Shown piece by piece: positions 8,110 to 16,368 of a DNA stretch of 64,000 nucleotides (position 1 is its first letter; every line of letters begins with the position of its first letter). This stretch comes from Nocardia ignorata NBRC 108230 (GTDB lineage: Bacteria > Actinomycetota > Actinomycetes > Mycobacteriales > Mycobacteriaceae). The stretch covers positions 17,710-81,709 of the forward strand of contig NZ_BDBI01000032.1 of NCBI RefSeq assembly GCF_001612905.1, in the 5' to 3' direction. Below the pieces are notes generated by a model. It worked only from the letters and a program-made list of their open reading frames with translations, was not told where the DNA came from and did not search any database. The position numbers and the translations under genes were made by a program.

Positions 8110-8688
8110 ATGACCGAACAGACACCGGCGATCGACGGCCGGCAATTCCGTAATGTGCTGGGACAGTTCTGCACCGGCATCACCGTGATCACCGCGCTCG
8201 ACCCCGACGGTGCGCCGATCGGGTTCGCCTGTCAGTCCTTCGCCGCCCTCTCCCTCGATCCGCCGCTCGTGCTGTTCTGCCCCACCAAGGGGTCGCGCTC
8301 GTGGGCGGCGATCGAGGCGGCTGGCAAGTTCTGTGTGAATGTGCTCGCCGAGGAACAGCAGCCGACGTGCGCCCGCTTCGGCTCCCGCGAACCGGACAAG
8401 TTCGCCGGAGTCCCTTGGCACACCTCGGATCTGGGTGTTCCTGTGCTCGACGGTTCACTGGCGACCATCGAATGCACTGTCGACTCGGTGGTCGACGGTG
8501 GTGACCACTACATCGTCATCGGGCGGGTGCAAGCCCTGACGGAATCGGAGTCGACGACGAATGGTCGTCCGCTGCTGTTCTACCGTGGGCAGTACACCGG
8601 CATCGAACCGGACAAGACCACCCCCGCCCCCTGGCGCGCCGACCTGGACCACTTCCTCACCACCACCAGCCTCGACACCTGGTTGTAA
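8110..8688 (+). CDS. hsaB: Flavin reductase component of the 3-HSA hydroxylase
   Basis: HsaB reduces FMN with NADH and hands the reduced flavin to HsaA. The 192 residues form the flavin-reductase-like FMN-binding domain: GQFCTGITVIT, GFACQSFAALSLDPPLVLFCP and the C-terminal GGDHYIVIGRV match mycobacterial HsaB. ATG 8110 fits the known N-terminus. An in-frame ATG at 8095, only 3 bp after the hsaC stop, would add five residues. It is the last gene of the hsaADCB operon. A small 6-bp hairpin (8698-8713) follows. Confidence 0.95.
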   Translation: MTEQTPAIDGRQFRNVLGQFCTGITVITALDPDGAPIGFACQSFAALSLDPPLVLFCPTKGSRSWAAIEAAGKFCVNVLAEEQQPTCARFGSREPDKFAGVPWHTSDLGVPVLDGSLATIECTVDSVVDGGDHYIVIGRVQALTESESTTNGRPLLFYRGQYTGIEPDKTTPAPWRADLDHFLTTTSLDTWL

Positions 8689-8869
8689 GCGGCGCCGGTG
8701 CTCGAGTGAGCACGCATCGCCGACGTATACGAGCGGCGACGCCCGGTTGTGGGCTCAGCCGCGATCAGGGCCGACGACGAGGCCTTGTCGTCGGCTTCGG
8801 GCACAGGCCAGCTTGTCTCGTGACAGTCATCGTGGCCAGTCGAGCGTGCCGACGCAGTGCGTCGCGGGC

Positions 8870-9880
8870 TCAGCGCGCCGCGATCAGGGCCGTCAGCAGG
8901 GCGGACGACAGCGCCGCGGCGTTGCTGTCGGGGCTGGCCCAGCTTCGGGTGGTGATCGTCATCGCCGCGGGGTCCGGTGCGCCGAGGCAGTGGGACGCGA
9001 AGGCGGCGAAGAACTGGTCCGGGTCGAGCAGCGTTTCGGGTGCGTGGACTCCTGGACGTGGGTTCGCGGCCAGCAGCAGCGCGCCGACAGCCAACGGGAC
9101 GCCGGTGTTGTCGGCCATCGACAGGCCGGGGACCTGACTCAGCGCAGTGGCGACCCTTGCGGGCGAGCCGTCTCGTTCCCCCTCGGCGATGGCGAACAGC
9201 GGCGGAAGTCCACCGGCCGCGACGAGAGTTGCCGGGTCGGCCGGGAGCAGGCGTTCGAGGCGGGCAGCCAAGAGCGCCGCGCGATCGACGGTCAGCAGGC
9301 GGCGGTTCATCGCCCAGCGCAGTGCCAGTAGCGCGGCCGAGGTCGGACGATCGGCGACGACCACCGAGGTCGAGTCTTTGACACCGGGGAAAGCCAGCGG
9401 CAAGGTGATCGCCTCCGGGTGACCGAAGCTGCGGCCCTCACCGGTGCCGAGTCCCGGGTATTCGAGCCGAAACCGTTCCAGCGCAGGGCGTTCGACGCGT
9501 GCGCCCGCCCTGGTCACCGGGATGCTCCCGCTGATCTGGCGCATGCCGTGCACGACGGCGGCGGTCGCCGCGGCGCTTTCCTCGGTGTGGGCCGAGTGGA
9601 TGTTCCAGCCCGTCACCAGGGAATCGACCCGCTCGAGTTCAGCGGCCGCCCGCACCGCGAGCAGGTTCGCGACGCCCGGACTCGCGCCCATGCCGAGCAG
9701 CGCCGTCACCCCGGCCGCTTTCGCCTCGGCGTCGAGTTCGAGCATGTCGGCGGTGGGCTGTGGGTCGTCGCAGATGTCGATGTAGTCGCAACCCGCGGCG
9801 ATGGCGGCGGCCAGGATCGGCCTCGAACAACGACTCAGTGCCGCATACCCCGCCGCGTCACCGGCTCGGGTGGCCGTCAC
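8870..9880 (-). pseudogene. Saccharopine dehydrogenase-like gene, 5'-truncated
   Basis: The middle and C-terminal part resembles NAD(P)-binding saccharopine-dehydrogenase-like proteins (AAIAAGCDYIDICDDPQPT, ALLGMGASPGVANLLA). The N-terminal Rossmann domain with its GxGxxG is missing. Homologous-looking sequence begins near 9830, while the first 15-20 residues of the open frame look unrelated. At the same point a TetR C-terminal fragment begins on the other strand. The simplest reading is one deletion that removed the 5' halves of a divergent gene pair. The frame is otherwise intact, so the loss may be recent. Activity is unlikely without the nucleotide-binding domain. Confidence 0.65.
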
Positions 9881-10010
9881 CGCCTACGCCCTGGCCTGCC
9901 TGTTCGAGGCTCACTGGGCGTTCCATCTCCAAGGTGTGAACGAGCCCGACCGCACCGAGCAGGCCAAACAGAGCGCCCACACTCTGCTGTCCGCCCTCGC
10001 CGCCGCATAG
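9822..10010 (+). pseudogene. TetR-family regulator, C-terminal remnant
   Basis: The plus-strand frame ending at the TAG 10008-10010 encodes about 60 residues (RLSAAYPAASPARVAVTAYA, then LACLFEAHWAFHLQGVNEP). These resemble the last helices of a TetR ligand-binding domain. No DNA-binding domain precedes it, because the upstream sequence belongs to the truncated dehydrogenase on the other strand. It is read as the surviving 3' end of a regulator that once faced that dehydrogenase. The family call rests on a short fragment. Confidence 0.45.
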
Positions 10011-10181
10011 GACCCGCCACAGCGCCTGCTGTCCGGCAGCCGGTGCGTCACCGGGTGCCGATACTCGTCTGCGACGCCAGTGGCGACCCGAAACCACGGC
10101 CTTCGTTGCCGCGCGGAAGCTGGCGACCCCGGTCGTAAAACTGCTCATTCGGTGAGCACTTTGGCGAGCAAGATGATTCCC

Positions 10182-10733
10182 ATGAACGCGAGCATCGAAT
10201 TCATCACCTGCGCCGACGCCGCCGAATGGGAAGCGTGGCTGGCCGGGAACCACGCTTCGGCGGACGAGGTGTGGGTACGGATCGCGAAGAAGGGGGCGCC
10301 GGAGCCGTCGGTGACGATCACCGAGACGCTCGACGGCGCCCTCTGCTACGGCTGGATCGACAGCCACCGGCGTTCCCTCGACGCGCATCACTACCTGCAG
10401 CGATACTCGCCGCGACGGGCGCGCAGCCGGTGGTCGCAGGTCAATGTCGCCAAGGCCGAGGCGTTGATCGCGGCCGACCGGATGCGGCCCGCCGGCTACG
10501 CGGCGATCGAGCAGGCCGTCGCCGACGGGCGCTGGGCAGGAGCCTACGAACGGCAGAGCACCGCCGAAACCCCTGCGGAGCTGGCTGCGGCACTCGCCGA
10601 ATCACCCCGCGCGGCATCGGCTTACGCCGCGCTCAGCCGTTCGGATCGGTATCGACTGTTCCTCCCGATCCTCAAGGCCACCACGCCGCAAGAGCGGGCG
10701 GCCCGCGTCGCCCAAGCCCTCACCGCACTCTGA
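10182..10733 (+). CDS. YdeI/OmpD-associated family protein
   Basis: A 183-residue protein of the YdeI family (often annotated as bacteriocin-protection). It is recognised from the N-terminal pattern WEAWLAGNHASADEVWVRIAKKG, with CYGWIDSHRRSLD and SPRRARSRWSQVNVAKAEAL after it. Biochemical function is not settled for the family. ATG 10182 aligns with family N-termini; the upstream extension to 10080 is not family-like. It converges on the GNAT gene with 24 bp between stops, which hold a small hairpin (10740-10755). Confidence 0.8.
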   Translation: MNASIEFITCADAAEWEAWLAGNHASADEVWVRIAKKGAPEPSVTITETLDGALCYGWIDSHRRSLDAHHYLQRYSPRRARSRWSQVNVAKAEALIAADRMRPAGYAAIEQAVADGRWAGAYERQSTAETPAELAAALAESPRAASAYAALSRSDRYRLFLPILKATTPQERAARVAQALTAL

Positions 10734-10757
10734 CTCGCGACCGCCTCAGCGCGGTAT

Positions 10758-11594
10758 TCAGAGCTCTTTCACCAGGATGGCGCGGGTGTAGAGCAGCGAG
10801 AATCCTCGACCTTGAGCGTTCTGCTGCGACCTGGAACCGGGCGCGGTGGTGACTGTCGCCAGATCACAACCGGCCTTCGCGGCATCGTTGAGACGTGTTG
10901 TGAGCAGGGCGGTTTGGACGCCTCGTCGGCGATGTGACGGAAGAGTGGCCGCGCCCGCGAGGGCCGCGATCCCACCGTCGGTACGCAGGCTCGCTCCACC
11001 GGCCGCTACCCCGTCACGGTAGGCGAGGTAGCGACGGGTCTCGTTGGCCGAAGCCATGTCTCGCATCACCGAGGCAATCGCCTCGCGCGGGAATTCCTCG
11101 TGGTTCGGACCTTCGTCGGGATGGGCGAACCCGTCGACCACCACATCGAGCCACGCACCGAGATCCTCCCCGGCATCGAGTCGCACCTCCACGCCGTCCG
11201 GCACGGCGAACTCGTCGCCGTCCAACCGCATCCCGAGCACATTCTCGAAAGACATCAACCGATACCCCCGCCCCGTCAGCTCCTCCCCGATCCCCGCCTC
11301 CCCCAACTGCGACAACTCCACCTGCACCGGACACCCCACCCGCGCGTAAGCCGCCTCGATCGCCTCCCACTCGCCCACGGAAGGGACCCCACCGAACCCG
11401 ACCCCCACCACCTTGTTCAACGGTGATCCCTCCCCCACGAAACAAGCCGCCCCACCCCCGATCTCCCGGACGAACCCCTCGACTCCCCGCCCGATCCCGA
11501 CCCGAGTGGCCCCCACGATCGCCGCGGTCTCCACCCGCTCGATCCGTGCCGCCAAGTCCCCGCCGCAGAACAATGCCCGACCGTTTTCACTCAT
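10758..11594 (-). CDS. GNAT-family N-acetyltransferase
   Basis: A 278-residue protein with the acetyl-CoA-binding GNAT fold in its C-terminal half: AGAATLPSHRRRGVQTALL provides the Q/RxxGxG/A-like pyrophosphate loop, followed by the beta5-alpha4 segment ATVTTAPGSRSQQNAQGRGF. The N-terminal 120 residues are less typical and may be a degenerate second GNAT domain. The substrate is unknown. The next gene upstream on this strand, hsaF, is separated by a terminator and a repeat element. Confidence 0.8.
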   Translation of the reverse strand: MSENGRALFCGGDLAARIERVETAAIVGATRVGIGRGVEGFVREIGGGAACFVGEGSPLNKVVGVGFGGVPSVGEWEAIEAAYARVGCPVQVELSQLGEAGIGEELTGRGYRLMSFENVLGMRLDGDEFAVPDGVEVRLDAGEDLGAWLDVVVDGFAHPDEGPNHEEFPREAIASVMRDMASANETRRYLAYRDGVAAGGASLRTDGGIAALAGAATLPSHRRRGVQTALLTTRLNDAAKAGCDLATVTTAPGSRSQQNAQGRGFSLLYTRAILVKEL

Positions 11595-11634
11595 CCCCCA
11601 CTTATATCCCCCGTGTCCAGCGAGTTTCGGCGCA

Positions 11635-11710
11635 AACCAAGATCACCACGCCCTGGTGGCGGCGACCTCTCGGCCAATGCCGCCACCAGAGCGTGGTGAT
11701 CACGTGTTCA
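11635..11710. repeat. 70-bp palindromic repeat element, copy 1
   Basis: GATCACCACGCCCTGGTGGC, GGCG and their near-perfect complement form 24-nt arms around a 13-nt loop. In inverse orientation the 70 bp 11641-11710 matches 17231-17300 at 67 positions, and similarity trails on for a few bases to 11635. It lies between the hsaF terminator and the GNAT start. No coding capacity is evident. Confidence 0.85.
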
Positions 11711-11739
11711 AGTGGTGACGCGCTTCCGGGGCAGACAGC

Positions 11740-11771
11740 GAAACGGCGCGACCGGGAGGGCGCGCCGTTTC
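11740..11771 (-). terminator. Hairpin terminator after hsaF
   Basis: GAAACGGCGCG (11740-11750) pairs perfectly with CGCGCCGTTTC (11761-11771) around a 10-nt loop, 14 bp past the hsaF stop. There is no U run, as is common in actinobacteria. Confidence 0.75.
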
Positions 11772-11785
11772 GGGATCGAGGGTGG

Positions 11786-12832
11786 TCAGGATGAGGCGGA
11801 TTCGCGTTGGAGTTCGAGGGCGATGTCGATGAGCTGGTCTTCCTGGCCGCCGACGAGTTTGCGCTTGCCCGCGCGGACGAGCATTTCGGCGGCGGAGACG
11901 TTGTAGCGCTCGGCTTGGCGTTCGGCGTGGCGGAGGAAGCTGGAGTAGACGCCCGCGTAGCCCATCATCAGGGCCTGGCGGTCCAGGAGGCATTCGGTGG
12001 GCATGGCGGGGCGGACGACGTCTTCGGCGGCGTCGGTGACGGCGAAGAAGTCGACGCCGGTCTTGATGCCGAGCTTGTCGCAGACCCCGATGAACGCTTC
12101 GACGGGGAGGTTGCCCGCGCCCGCGCCGAAACGGCGAGCCGAACCGTCGATCTGGGTGGCTCCGGCGCGAACCGCGTAGACGGAGTTGGCGACGGCGAGG
12201 CCGAGGTTCTCGTGGCCGTGGAAACCGACCTGGGCATCGTCACCGAGCTCGGCGACCAGGGCGGACACGCGGTCCGAAACCTGTTCGAGCACAAGGGCGC
12301 CGGCGGAGTCGACGACATACACGCACTGGCAGCCCGCGTCGGCCATGATGCGCGCCTGCTTCGCCAGCTTCTCCGGGGTGGTGGAGTGGGCCATCATCAG
12401 GAACCCGACGGTTTCGAGGCCGAGGTCGCGGGCGAGACCGAAGTGCTGGATGGAGACATCGGCTTCGGTGCAGTGCGTCGCGATGCGGCAGATCGAGGCG
12501 CCGTTGTCCTGGGAGATCTTGATGTCTTCCTTGACGCCGACACCGGGCAGCATGAGGAAGGCGATCTTGGCCTGCTCGGCCGTTTCGGCGGCTGCTTTGA
12601 TGAGTTCTTGTTCGGGGGTCTTGGAGAACCCGTAGTTGAACGACGACCCGCCGAGCCCGTCACCGTGGGTGACCTCGATGACCGGGACACCCGAACCATC
12701 GAGGGCGGCAACGATATCGCGTACCTCGTCCACCGTGAACTGGTGGCGCTTGTGGTGCGACCCGTCACGCAGCGAGGTGTCGGTGACACGGACATCGAGT
12801 TCGCCCGAGAAGGGCTTCAGGATTGTGCTCAT
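11786..12832 (-). CDS. hsaF: 4-hydroxy-2-oxovalerate aldolase
   Basis: HsaF cleaves the 4-hydroxy-2-oxo acid produced by HsaE (4-hydroxy-2-oxohexanoate in steroid degradation) into pyruvate and an aldehyde. The aldehyde is channelled to HsaG. The 348-residue TIM-barrel protein shows the DxSLRDGSHH start of the active site and the metal-binding GFHGHENLGLA, as in DmpG-type aldolases. AAGGAG precedes ATG 12832. It is the third gene of hsaE-hsaG-hsaF, all tightly spaced on the minus strand. Confidence 0.96.
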   Translation of the reverse strand: MSTILKPFSGELDVRVTDTSLRDGSHHKRHQFTVDEVRDIVAALDGSGVPVIEVTHGDGLGGSSFNYGFSKTPEQELIKAAAETAEQAKIAFLMLPGVGVKEDIKISQDNGASICRIATHCTEADVSIQHFGLARDLGLETVGFLMMAHSTTPEKLAKQARIMADAGCQCVYVVDSAGALVLEQVSDRVSALVAELGDDAQVGFHGHENLGLAVANSVYAVRAGATQIDGSARRFGAGAGNLPVEAFIGVCDKLGIKTGVDFFAVTDAAEDVVRPAMPTECLLDRQALMMGYAGVYSSFLRHAERQAERYNVSAAEMLVRAGKRKLVGGQEDQLIDIALELQRESASS

Positions 12833-12844
12833 TGCGGAAACTCC

Positions 12845-13750
12845 TTACACCCGAGCCGAGATGATCTGATCGGCCAGCACGTCACCGACGCGGGTCGCGG
12901 CGGCGGTCATGATGTCGAGGTTGCCCGCGTACGGGGGCAGGAAGTCGCCCGCACCCTCGACCTCGACGAAGATCGACACCTTCGCCATGCCGCCGGACAC
13001 CACCGACGGGTCGTCGAACTGGGGTTCGTTGAGCAACCGGTAGCCGGGCACGTACTCCTGGATGGACTTCTCCATCCGCAGGATGCTGTCGGCGATGGCG
13101 TCGCGGTCGGCGTCTTCGGGGATCGAGCAGAAGATGGTGTCGCGCATGATCATCGGCGGCTCGGCCGGATTCAGGATGATGATGGCCTTGCCACGCTGGG
13201 CGCCACCGATCGTTTCGACCCCCTTGGAGGTGGTCTTGGTGAACTCGTCGATATTGGCGCGGGTACCGGGCCCGGCCGACACCGACGCCACCGACGCCAC
13301 GATCTCGGCGTACTGCACCGGCACCACCCGCGAAACGGCCGCGACCATGGGGATGGTCGCCTGCCCACCGCAGGTGATCATGTTGACGTTCGGCGCGTCC
13401 CGCAGCGAATCCAGGTTCACCGGCGGGATCACGGCCGGGCCGACAGCGGCGGGAGTGAGGTCGACGGCGCGGATGCCCGCGGCCTCGTACTTCGGTGCGT
13501 ACGCGCGGTGCACGTAGGCGGAGGTGGCCTCGAACACCAGGTCGGGTTTCTCGTCGAGGGCGAGCAGCCAGTCCGCGCCCTCGGCGGAGGTTTCCAGGCC
13601 GAGCCCACTCGCGCGCTTCAACCCCTCGGAGTCCGGGTCGATGCCGATCATCCAGCGCGGCTCGATCTTGTCCGAACGCAACAGCTTGTACAGCAGATCG
13701 GTGCTGATATTGCCGGACCCCACGATCGCGGCGGTGACTTTACTTGTCAC
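12845..13750 (-). CDS. hsaG: Acylating aldehyde dehydrogenase (propanal/acetaldehyde)
   Basis: HsaG oxidises the aldehyde delivered by HsaF to its CoA thioester (propionyl-CoA in cholesterol ring degradation), using NAD and CoA. The 301-residue length matches DmpF-type enzymes. Visible are the N-terminal GSGNIS nucleotide loop and the catalytic cysteine C127 in ITCGGQATIP. The GTG start at 13750 is preceded by AGGAG. HsaF and HsaG form a channelling complex, which fits their adjacency (12 bp). Confidence 0.96.
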   Translation of the reverse strand: MTSKVTAAIVGSGNISTDLLYKLLRSDKIEPRWMIGIDPDSEGLKRASGLGLETSAEGADWLLALDEKPDLVFEATSAYVHRAYAPKYEAAGIRAVDLTPAAVGPAVIPPVNLDSLRDAPNVNMITCGGQATIPMVAAVSRVVPVQYAEIVASVASVSAGPGTRANIDEFTKTTSKGVETIGGAQRGKAIIILNPAEPPMIMRDTIFCSIPEDADRDAIADSILRMEKSIQEYVPGYRLLNEPQFDDPSVVSGGMAKVSIFVEVEGAGDFLPPYAGNLDIMTAAATRVGDVLADQIISARV

Positions 13751-13765
13751 GAAATACTCCTAGGT

Positions 13766-14551
13766 TCAGCTGAAACGCAGACGGACAGAACCGAGTCCGG
13801 TGAATTCGGCGAGGAAGTCGTCGCCGGGGCGGGCGTCGATGGCGCGGGTGCAGGAGCCGGGCAGCACGATGTCACCGGCTTTGAGCCGCACACCGAAGGT
13901 CGCCACCTTGCGCGCCAACCATGCCACCGCGATCACCGGATCACCGAGCACCGCGTCGCTGCGGCCCTCGGCGACGACCTCACCGTTGCGCGTGAGGACC
14001 GCGTCGATGGCCTTGATGTCGATATCCGAAGGGGCGACCCGCTGTTTACCGAGGACGAACCCGGCCGAGGAGGCGTTGTCGGAGATCGTGTCGACCAACC
14101 CGATCTTCCAGTCGTTGATCCGCGAATCGATCAACTCGATCGCCGGCGCGTAGGCGACGGTCGCGGCCAACACATCGGCTTCGGTGCAGTCATCGCCGGG
14201 CAGATCCTTGCCCAGCACGAACCCCACCTCGACCTCGACGCGCGGAAGCAGGTACTGCGAGGTGTCGACGGGAACGTCCTCGAAGACCTCCATCTCAGCC
14301 AGCAGATGCCCGTAATCGGGTTCATCGACACCCATCATCTGCTGCATCGCCTTGGACGACAGCCCAACCTTGTGGCCGACCACCTGGGCGCCGTCGCGCA
14401 GCCTGCGCTGGATGTTCAGCAACTGGATCTCGTAGGCATCGACCACATCGATCCCGGGGTACCGGTCGACCAGGGGCGCCACCGCCACCCGATCGTGTTC
14501 GGCGCGCGCCAATTCATCGGCGAGTTCACTCCGCTGCGCGTCGGACAGCAC
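13766..14551 (-). CDS. hsaE: 2-hydroxypenta-2,4-dienoate hydratase family (2-hydroxyhexadienoate)
   Basis: HsaE hydrates the short dienoate released by HsaD to the 4-hydroxy-2-oxo acid used by HsaF. The 261 residues show the family metal site ExE in LPRVEVEVGFVL and the conserved VGHKVGLSSKAMQ. The GTG start at 14551 is chosen for its AGGAGGT. It heads the hsaEGF operon and faces kstD across a 125-bp KstR-controlled region. Confidence 0.95.
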   Translation of the reverse strand: MLSDAQRSELADELARAEHDRVAVAPLVDRYPGIDVVDAYEIQLLNIQRRLRDGAQVVGHKVGLSSKAMQQMMGVDEPDYGHLLAEMEVFEDVPVDTSQYLLPRVEVEVGFVLGKDLPGDDCTEADVLAATVAYAPAIELIDSRINDWKIGLVDTISDNASSAGFVLGKQRVAPSDIDIKAIDAVLTRNGEVVAEGRSDAVLGDPVIAVAWLARKVATFGVRLKAGDIVLPGSCTRAIDARPGDDFLAEFTGLGSVRLRFS

Positions 14552-14593
14552 GGGTACCTCCTGGGGAAAATCTGCTCGACTGGCCAGTCAAAC

Positions 14594-14607
14594 TGTAACC
14601 AGTTTCT
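14594..14607. promoter_or_regulatory. KstR-like operator, hsaE side
   Basis: TGTAACCAGTTTCT fits TnnAACnnGTTnnA except for the last base. It lies 43 bp upstream of the hsaE start in the region shared with kstD. Confidence 0.65.
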
Positions 14608-14661
14608 TAACTGAATATCGGGTCTTCTTCCAGACAACATAGCGCAACTGCGCCCCGATTC

Positions 14662-14675
14662 TATAACGTGTTCTA
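14662..14675. promoter_or_regulatory. KstR operator overlapping the kstD promoter
   Basis: TATAACGTGTTCTA is an exact match to TnnAACnnGTTnnA and ends one base before the kstD ATG at 14677. It contains TAACGT (14664-14669), a TAnnnT -10 element placed so that transcription would start at or within a base of the ATG. Repressor and polymerase would compete for the same bases. Confidence 0.8.
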
Positions 14676-14676
14676 C

Positions 14677-16368
14677 ATGAGTGATCGGGAATACGATGTG
14701 GTGGTCGTCGGGAGTGGCGCCGCTGGAATGACCGCCGCCCTCACCGCGGCGCACCACGGGCTGAGCGTGGTGGTGCTGGAGAAGGCGGCGCACTACGGCG
14801 GGTCGACCGCCCGGTCCGGGGGCGGGGTGTGGATTCCGGGGAACAAGGCGCTGCTCGCCTCGGGCCGCCCCGACGATCGCGACGAGGCGCGCACCTACCT
14901 GCACAGCATCATCGGCGACGTGGTGCCCGCCGAGAAGATCGACACCTACCTCGATCGCGGCGCCGAGGCGTTCGACTTCGTGCTCGACCACACGCCGCTG
15001 AAAATGAAGTGGGTGCCCGGCTATTCCGATTACTACCCCGAGGCTCCAGGTGGCCTAGGCCAGGGCCGTTCGTGCGAACCGACCCCCTTCAACGGCAAGG
15101 TGCTCGGCGCGGAGCTGGCCGATCTCGAGCCGCCGTATGCCAAGGCGCCGATGAACGTGGTCGTCATGCAGGCCGATTTCGTGCGGCTGAACCTGATCCG
15201 CCGCCACCCCAAGGGCATGATGCGGGCGCTGCGCGTCGGCGCGCGCACCTACCTGGCCAAGTTCACCGGTAAGCACCTGCTCGGCATGGGCCAGGCCATC
15301 ATCGCCGCCATGCGCAAGGGCCTGCTCGACGCGGGCGTTCCGGTTCTGCTCAACACCCCGCTCACCGACCTGGTGCAGACCGACGGCCGGATCACCGGCG
15401 TCAAAGCCACTGTCGACGGCGAATCGGTCACTTTCACCGCGCGCTACGGCGTGATCCTCGGCAGCGGCGGTTTCGAGCACAACGCGGACATGCGCGCCAA
15501 GTATCAGCGGCAGCCGATAACCACTGAGTGGACAACCGGTGCCGCGGCCAACACCGGCGATGGCATCGTCGCGGGTATGGCGGCGGGAGCGACGGTCGGA
15601 TTCATGGAGGACGCCTGGTGGGGTCCGACGATCTTCAAGGGCGGCAAGCCCTGGTTCGCGCTGGCCGAACGCAACCTGCCCGGCACCATCATGGTCAACG
15701 ACCGCGGCGTGCGCTTCGGCAACGAGTCGGCTCCGTATGTGGAGGCCGTGCACACCATGTACGGCGGCGAGTACGGCCAGGGCCCCGGTCCCGGCGAGAA
15801 CGTGCCCGCCTGGCTGGTGTTCGACCAGCGCTACCGCAACCGCTACATCTTCGCGGGTCTGCAACCGGGACAGCGTTTTCCGAAGCGCTGGATGGAGAAC
15901 GACAACATCGTCAAGGCCGACACGATCGCCGAACTGGCCGCCCGCATCGGAGTCCCCGCCGACGCGCTCGCCGGAACCGTCGAGCGGTTCAACGGCTTCG
16001 CCGCCTTGGGCAAGGACGAGGATTTCGGTCGCGGCGACAGCCACTACGACCGCTATTACGGTGACCCGACCGTGAAGCCCAACCCGTGCCTGGCCGAGAT
16101 CTCGCAGGGCCCGTTCTACGCCGCGAAGATCGTGCCCGGTGACCTGGGCACCAAGGGCGGCCTCGTCACCGATACCGCCGGACGCGTGCTGCGGGAAGAC
16201 GATTCGGTGATCGACGGCCTCTACGCGGCGGGCAACTGCAGCTCGCCGGTGATGGGCCACACCTACGCGGGTCCCGGCGCGACCATCGGTCCCGCGATCA
16301 CCTTCGCCTACCTGTCCGTGCTCGACATCGTCGGCAAGAAGTCCTCTACCGCCAAGGAAGTGAAGTAG
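14677..16368 (+). CDS. kstD: 3-ketosteroid delta-1-dehydrogenase
   Basis: KstD desaturates the C1-C2 bond of 3-ketosteroids with FAD; with KshA this opens ring B. The 563 residues begin with the FAD loop VVVGSGAAGM, followed by EKAAHYGGSTARSGGGVW, and end with the GLYAAGN / GHTYAGPGATIGPA segment typical of KstD. ATG 14677 aligns with the mycobacterial N-terminus; a GTG at 14668 would add three residues but lies inside the -10/operator. No Shine-Dalgarno is visible, so the mRNA is probably leaderless. The stop overlaps the next gene's GTG by one base. Confidence 0.96.
   Translation: MSDREYDVVVVGSGAAGMTAALTAAHHGLSVVVLEKAAHYGGSTARSGGGVWIPGNKALLASGRPDDRDEARTYLHSIIGDVVPAEKIDTYLDRGAEAFDFVLDHTPLKMKWVPGYSDYYPEAPGGLGQGRSCEPTPFNGKVLGAELADLEPPYAKAPMNVVVMQADFVRLNLIRRHPKGMMRALRVGARTYLAKFTGKHLLGMGQAIIAAMRKGLLDAGVPVLLNTPLTDLVQTDGRITGVKATVDGESVTFTARYGVILGSGGFEHNADMRAKYQRQPITTEWTTGAAANTGDGIVAGMAAGATVGFMEDAWWGPTIFKGGKPWFALAERNLPGTIMVNDRGVRFGNESAPYVEAVHTMYGGEYGQGPGPGENVPAWLVFDQRYRNRYIFAGLQPGQRFPKRWMENDNIVKADTIAELAARIGVPADALAGTVERFNGFAALGKDEDFGRGDSHYDRYYGDPTVKPNPCLAEISQGPFYAAKIVPGDLGTKGGLVTDTAGRVLREDDSVIDGLYAAGNCSSPVMGHTYAGPGATIGPAITFAYLSVLDIVGKKSSTAKEVK

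Noticed and set aside
8700..8900. Partial direct similarity between about 8750-8775 and 8870-8895 (GCGATCAGGGCC core) in the hsaB-dehydrogenase gap.
   Set aside because: The second copy lies inside the dehydrogenase coding end and the match is short and broken, so a real duplicated element cannot be supported.
9801..10010. The TetR tail read as an intact small gene of 69 codons.
   Set aside because: Its first codons lie within dehydrogenase sequence of the other strand and there is no ribosome site; a truncated remnant is the better reading.
11807..14614. A 935-codon open frame on the plus strand opposite hsaFGE.
   Set aside because: It runs antisense across three genes with clear enzyme motifs, has no family-like content, and is the usual third-position GC shadow in such DNA.
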